Shown here: positions 60,239 through 64,000 of the stretch, one piece after another
Layout of the letters: each line of letters begins with the position of its first letter
Position numbering within the stretch: the first letter of the stretch is position 1
From: Lactobacillus corticis
Lineage (GTDB): Bacteria > Bacillota > Bacilli > Lactobacillales > Lactobacillaceae
Reading direction: 5' to 3'
DNA length: 64,000 nt
Assembly (NCBI RefSeq): GCF_018327645.1
Contig: NZ_BMAY01000002.1
Span: 62,001 to 126,000 of the forward strand
The notes under the pieces: model-generated
Database searches by the model: none
The model's input: the letters and a program-made list of their open reading frames with translations, nothing else
Told to the model about the DNA's origin: nothing
Position numbers and translations under genes: made by a program

Positions 60239-61321
60239 ATGAAGTTCAAGTTCAAACACATTGCTGCTTTAACCGCAGTTGCTTTGGCTGGGGTTGCCCT
60301 TACTGCCTGCTCAGGCAAGAAACAAGGCGGCAACGCAAATGCGGGCAAGGCGAACCATTCAATCGCCTTGATTACCGACTCTAACGGTGTTGATGACCAC
60401 TCCTTCAACCAAGCTGCTTGGAGCGGCTTTAAGGCCTATGGTAAAGAACATGGTCTCTCCCGCGGCAAGGGCGGATACCAATACTTCGAATCATCAAGTG
60501 CCTCAGACTATGAACCTAACTTCACGCAAGCTGCTACTGCTGGTTACAAGACGATTTACGGCGTCGGCTACATGTTAACTGCTTCAGTTAAGGCTGCTGC
60601 CAAAAAGTATCCTAAGAAGAACTTCGTTATCATTGACGATGTAATTACTGGTCAAAAGAACGTAGTTTCAGCTACTTTCAAGAGTAATCAAGCTTCTTAC
60701 CTGGCTGGGGTAGCTGCTGCTTACACTACCAAGACCAATACTGTTGGTTTTATCGGCGGTGCCAAAGGATCCGTCATCAGCATGTTTGAAGCCGGCTTTA
60801 AGCAAGGCGTGGCTGCTGGTGCCAAGGCTCAAGGCAAGAAGATTACGGTCTTAGACCAATACATTGGTAACTTCACCAGTACCGACAAGGCTAAGTCAAT
60901 TGCCCAATCAATGTACGCTAAGAAGGCCGATATTATTTACCAAGCTGCTGGTAGTGCCGGCAACGGGGTCTTCTCTGAAGCTAAGTCTTTGAACCAAGCT
61001 AAAGCTGTTAAGGACGAGGTTTGGGTAATCGGGGTTGACATTGACCAATCAAGCCAAGGTGAATACACTGCTAAAGGTGGGCAAAAGTCGAACTTTACTT
61101 TAACTTCAGTCCTTAAAGGTTTGAAAGTTGCCGTTAAGGATATTGCCGACAAGGCTTACGAAGGCAAGTTCCCAGGTGGTCAACATCTTGTATATGGTCT
61201 AGATAACAACGGTGTTTCAATTACCAAGGGCAACCTAAGCTCAAAGGCTTGGGAGGCAACGCAAAAGGCCCGCAAGCAAATTGTAGACGGCAAGATTAAG
61301 GTTGCAAGCACGGTTAAGTAG
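60239..61321 (+). CDS. BMP-family nucleoside-binding lipoprotein, copy 3
   Basis: 360 residues, lipobox VALTACSG, then GVDDHSFNQAAWSGF and VIGVDIDQSSQGEYTAKGG. It has its own promoter and is followed by a terminator placed just before the ABC ATPase gene, so it is expected to be made in excess over the transporter subunits. Very similar to copies 1 and 2 along the whole length. Confidence 0.93.
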   Translation: MKFKFKHIAALTAVALAGVALTACSGKKQGGNANAGKANHSIALITDSNGVDDHSFNQAAWSGFKAYGKEHGLSRGKGGYQYFESSSASDYEPNFTQAATAGYKTIYGVGYMLTASVKAAAKKYPKKNFVIIDDVITGQKNVVSATFKSNQASYLAGVAAAYTTKTNTVGFIGGAKGSVISMFEAGFKQGVAAGAKAQGKKITVLDQYIGNFTSTDKAKSIAQSMYAKKADIIYQAAGSAGNGVFSEAKSLNQAKAVKDEVWVIGVDIDQSSQGEYTAKGGQKSNFTLTSVLKGLKVAVKDIADKAYEGKFPGGQHLVYGLDNNGVSITKGNLSSKAWEATQKARKQIVDGKIKVASTVK

Positions 61322-61348
61322 TAGCACAATATATTGTGTGTCATACAA

Positions 61349-61379
61349 AGCACTTCGTAATGATGCGGAGTGCTTTTTA
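61349..61379 (+). terminator. Terminator between BMP copy 3 and the ABC genes (likely leaky)
   Basis: AGCACTTCG - TAATGATG - CGGAGTGCT followed by TTTT. It lies only about 18 nt before the ATG of the ATPase gene with no promoter between, so some transcripts must read through. A palindrome ACAATATATTGT lies just upstream. Confidence 0.75.
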
Positions 61380-61396
61380 TTAAAGAAAGAACGACT

Positions 61397-62941
61397 ATGG
61401 ACAAAGAGAATACAAATATTATTGAGATGCGCCATATCGTTAAAGACTTTGACGGCTTCAAAGCCAATAACGATATCAACCTCACGCTCAGAAAGGGCGA
61501 AATCCTGGCGCTTCTAGGCGAAAACGGTGCCGGTAAATCTACTTTAATGCGGATTTTATCAGGCTTATTGCAGCCAACTAGCGGCGAGATTTTTGTTAAG
61601 GGGCAAAAAGTTACCATTGACGGCCCGATCGCTGCTCAAAAACTAGGAATCGGGATGGTTCACCAACACTTTATGCTGGCTGATGCTTTTACCGTTTTAG
61701 AAAATATTATTTTAGGGCATGAAACTACTAAAGGATTGCAGCTAGACCTTAAAAAGGCGCGCCAAGACTTGCTGGCCCTATCGCAGCATTATGGTTTGGC
61801 AATTGAACCAGATGCCAAGGTGGCCAACATTACCGTGGCCCAGCAGCAACGGGTGGAAATTTTAAAGGTCCTCTACCGCGGTGCTGATATTTTAATTTTT
61901 GACGAACCAACTGCAGTCCTAACCCCGCAAGAAATTACGGAATTTATCAAAATCATCAAGAATTTAGCTGCTGAAGGCAAATCGATTATTTTGATTACCC
62001 ACAAACTGAAAGAAATTAAAGCCTCTGCCAATCGAGTTGCCGTTATTCGACATGGTCAGAGCATCGGGACGGTTAATGTGGCAGAAGCCAACGATGAAGA
62101 ACTGGCCGAAATGATGGTGGGCCGCCACGTTAATTTCAAGCTGCAGAAAAAGCAGGCTGCGCTTGGCAAAGACGTCTTGCAAGTAAAAGATCTGCATGTC
62201 AAAGAAGACCGAGGAGCTGAAGCAGTTAAAGGCCTCTCCTTCAAGGTTCGCCAAGGTGAAATTTTAGGAATTGCCGGAATTGACGGGAACGGCCAAGATG
62301 AGCTAGTGGAAGCCTTGACCGGTTTAAGAAAAGTTGAAAGCGGCAAAATTATCATCAAGGACAAAGATATGACCAATGAAAAAGTCCGCAAAATTACCGA
62401 ATGGGGCGTCTCCCACGTTCCGGCCGACCGCCAAAAATATGGCCTGATTTTGCAATTGCCTTTGTACGAAAATTTGGCACTGCAGACTTATTACCAAAAG
62501 CCCTATTCAAACCACGGCATCATGAACTTCAAGGCAATCAGAAAACATGCCAAAGAGCTGATTCAAAAGTTCGATGTCCGGACCAGCAGCGACGCCCTGA
62601 AGGCCAGCGAACTTTCAGGCGGTAACCAACAAAAGGCAATAATTGCTCGGGAACTTGACCGCAATAGCGACCTGATCGTGGTTTTCCAGCCAACTCGGGG
62701 GCTAGACGTTGGGGCAATTGAATATATTCATAAGCAGCTCTTAGCTCAAAGAGACGCAGGAAAGGCAATTTTGCTGGTTTCATACGAGCTTGATGAAATC
62801 ATGCAGCTATCCGACCGAATTTTGGTTTTGCATAATGGCCAAGAATCTGGCGAAGTAAGACCTGATGACACGACCGAAAAAGAATTGGGTCTGTTAATGA
62901 CTGGGATCAACAGAAAGGAAGGTGCCGAAAGTGCGCGTTAG
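61397..62941 (+). CDS. Nucleoside ABC transporter ATPase (double NBD)
   Basis: 514 residues with two ABC domains as in sugar/nucleoside importers (RbsA/NupO type). NBD1: Walker A GENGAGKST, signature-region VAQQQRVEIL, Walker B ILIFDEPTAVLTP. NBD2: degenerate Walker A GIDGNGQDEL, signature LSGGNQQKAIIAREL and FQPTRGLD in place of the usual DEPTRGLD. The ATG at 61397 is used; a GTG further upstream lies in the terminator stem. It couples to the BMP lipoproteins and the permease that follows. Confidence 0.93.
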   Translation: MDKENTNIIEMRHIVKDFDGFKANNDINLTLRKGEILALLGENGAGKSTLMRILSGLLQPTSGEIFVKGQKVTIDGPIAAQKLGIGMVHQHFMLADAFTVLENIILGHETTKGLQLDLKKARQDLLALSQHYGLAIEPDAKVANITVAQQQRVEILKVLYRGADILIFDEPTAVLTPQEITEFIKIIKNLAAEGKSIILITHKLKEIKASANRVAVIRHGQSIGTVNVAEANDEELAEMMVGRHVNFKLQKKQAALGKDVLQVKDLHVKEDRGAEAVKGLSFKVRQGEILGIAGIDGNGQDELVEALTGLRKVESGKIIIKDKDMTNEKVRKITEWGVSHVPADRQKYGLILQLPLYENLALQTYYQKPYSNHGIMNFKAIRKHAKELIQKFDVRTSSDALKASELSGGNQQKAIIARELDRNSDLIVVFQPTRGLDVGAIEYIHKQLLAQRDAGKAILLVSYELDEIMQLSDRILVLHNGQESGEVRPDDTTEKELGLLMTGINRKEGAESAR

Positions 62942-64000
62942 TCCAAAAGCTAAGAATATTTTGGTACCGATTATTGCGGTAATCGCCGGATTTTTAGTCG
63001 GTGCAGTCATCATGCTGCTATGGAGCTATGACCCAATCGAAGCATATAGCTCGATGTTCCAAAGTGCCCTAGGCAGCATGAACGGCGTGGGTGAAACCAT
63101 CCGGGAAGCCACACCACTGATTTTTACGGCGATCGGATTCCAAATCGCCAGTGCCGCCGGTTTCTTTAATATCGGTTTGCCTGGCCAAGCTCAAGCTGGC
63201 TGGCTAGCATCAGTTTGGTTTGCCTTAGCCAACCAAAACATGCCAAGCTACCTGCTCGTGCCGCTTGAAATTATTATTGGCGTGGTTGCTGGTGCCGTTG
63301 TTGCCGGGATCGCAGGCGTTCTCAGAGCCTATTTTGGGACCAACGAAGTGATCGTTACGATTATGCTCAACTACGTGGTCCTCTACTCCTGCCAATACCT
63401 GATGCAGCAAACCATGTCCAGCAAGTTGAGAATCTCAACCGACTCCACCAAAACTGTCGTTAACGGCAGCCTGCAGGTCGGCTGGCTGACTAAAATGTTT
63501 GGCTACTCGCGGATCAACACCGGGATTTTCATGGCCATCATTGCCCTGGTCATCTTTTGGTTTTTGATGAAAAAGACAACGACTGGTTTTGAAATTAAAT
63601 CGGTTGGTTTGAACCCCTTCGCCAGTCGGTATGCCGGAATGTCAGCTAAGAAGAACATCATTGTTTCCATGCTGCTTTCAGGTGCTTTTGCCGGCATGGG
63701 CGGCGTGATTCAAGGTCTGGGTACCTACCAAAACTACTTTACCCAAACCGCCAGCGTTGATATCGGTTTTGACGGGATGTCCGTTGCCTTGCTAGGAGCA
63801 GGCAGTGCTTTAGGAATTTTCTTGGCCGCTTTGCTTTTCTCAATTTTGAAGATTGGTGGCCTGGGGATGCAAACTTTAGCCGGGATTCCCTACGAAATCG
63901 TCTCAATTGTTATTGCCGCCATCATCTTCTTTGTCGGCATCAAATACGTAATTGAACTGCTATTTAAGAACAAAACCCCTCAGACCATTGAAGCAACCGG
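62931..64000 (+). CDS. Nucleoside ABC transporter permease, partial (3' end cut)
   Basis: 356 codons visible, open to the window edge. GTG start at 62931, 11 nt inside the ATPase gene, with AAAGGAAGG before it. About nine helices are visible, and conserved BPD_transp_2 segments such as IFTAIGFQIASAAGFFNIGLPGQ, TNEVIVTIMLNYV and GFDGMSVALLGAGSALG mark it as a NupP/YufP-type permease. A second permease gene probably follows outside the window. Confidence 0.92.
   Translation, partial: MRVSPKAKNILVPIIAVIAGFLVGAVIMLLWSYDPIEAYSSMFQSALGSMNGVGETIREATPLIFTAIGFQIASAAGFFNIGLPGQAQAGWLASVWFALANQNMPSYLLVPLEIIIGVVAGAVVAGIAGVLRAYFGTNEVIVTIMLNYVVLYSCQYLMQQTMSSKLRISTDSTKTVVNGSLQVGWLTKMFGYSRINTGIFMAIIALVIFWFLMKKTTTGFEIKSVGLNPFASRYAGMSAKKNIIVSMLLSGAFAGMGGVIQGLGTYQNYFTQTASVDIGFDGMSVALLGAGSALGIFLAALLFSILKIGGLGMQTLAGIPYEIVSIVIAAIIFFVGIKYVIELLFKNKTPQTIEAT

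Overview
The window looks like chromosomal DNA of a low-GC Gram-positive lactic acid bacterium, most likely Lactobacillus in the narrow (acidophilus/delbrueckii) sense. The evidence is a dltXABCD operon, AGGAGG-type ribosome binding sites, a T-box leader, a CIRCE operator, FNR-like (FLP) regulation, many amino-acid permeases, BMP-type nucleoside lipoproteins and AT-rich intergenic DNA. I name no species. The far left gene (GH13 amylase, minus strand) and the far right gene (ABC permease, plus strand) are cut by the window edges.

Layout. 1-7.1 kb: two alpha-glucan hydrolases behind near-identical dual operators, a TetR/ABC-2 export pair, and a LacI-type regulator. 7.3-12 kb: a secreted protein with a Lys/His tail, a peptide-type ABC operon whose membrane protein is split by an apparent frameshift, and a tyrosine phosphatase. 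12-15.2 kb: glpK, a ThiD/PdxK-type kinase and gatD. 15.2-18.7 kb: a metal/redox module (Crp-FNR regulator, P-type ATPase with a CPG motif, small heavy-metal-binding protein, Dps-like protein) with three FNR boxes, bounded by two identical terminators. 18.7-25.1 kb: EamA transporter, purB, purA, guaC, two tRNAs, and asnA under an Asn T-box. 25.1-27.4 kb: a scarred region with a 55-bp direct repeat, a gene remnant, a flavin oxidoreductase and an internally deleted IS.

27.4-31.6 kb: an ABC operon that starts with a tiny (frameshifted) secreted peptide behind a consensus promoter, small membrane proteins and a TetR regulator. 31.7-40.3 kb: CocE/NonD hydrolase, then four amino-acid permeases and a class-I amidotransferase hydrolase. 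40.4-45.1 kb: Clp ATPase with a CIRCE operator, DUF915 hydrolase, PTS IIC-like protein, small DNA-binding-like protein. 45.2-50.8 kb: a candidate sRNA and the dlt operon with a serine hydrolase. 50.9-57.3 kb: two envelope proteins, two tandem candidate sRNAs, a CBS protein (CbpB-like), a second P-type ATPase, a cation/proton antiporter behind a possible attenuator, and a CPBP protease. 57.7-64 kb: three tandem BMP lipoproteins plus ABC ATPase and permease for nucleoside uptake.

The most novel signals are non-coding. First, a pair of tandem small RNAs (52.45-52.86 kb) shares a promoter box and displays anti-Shine-Dalgarno sequences in hairpin loops. Second, a ~127-nt RNA at 45.2-45.3 kb has its own promoter, closing stem and terminator. 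Third, each of three FNR boxes sits at exactly the class-II activator distance from a -10 element in the metal module. All functional statements rest on reading the sequence and on family knowledge; no database search was run.
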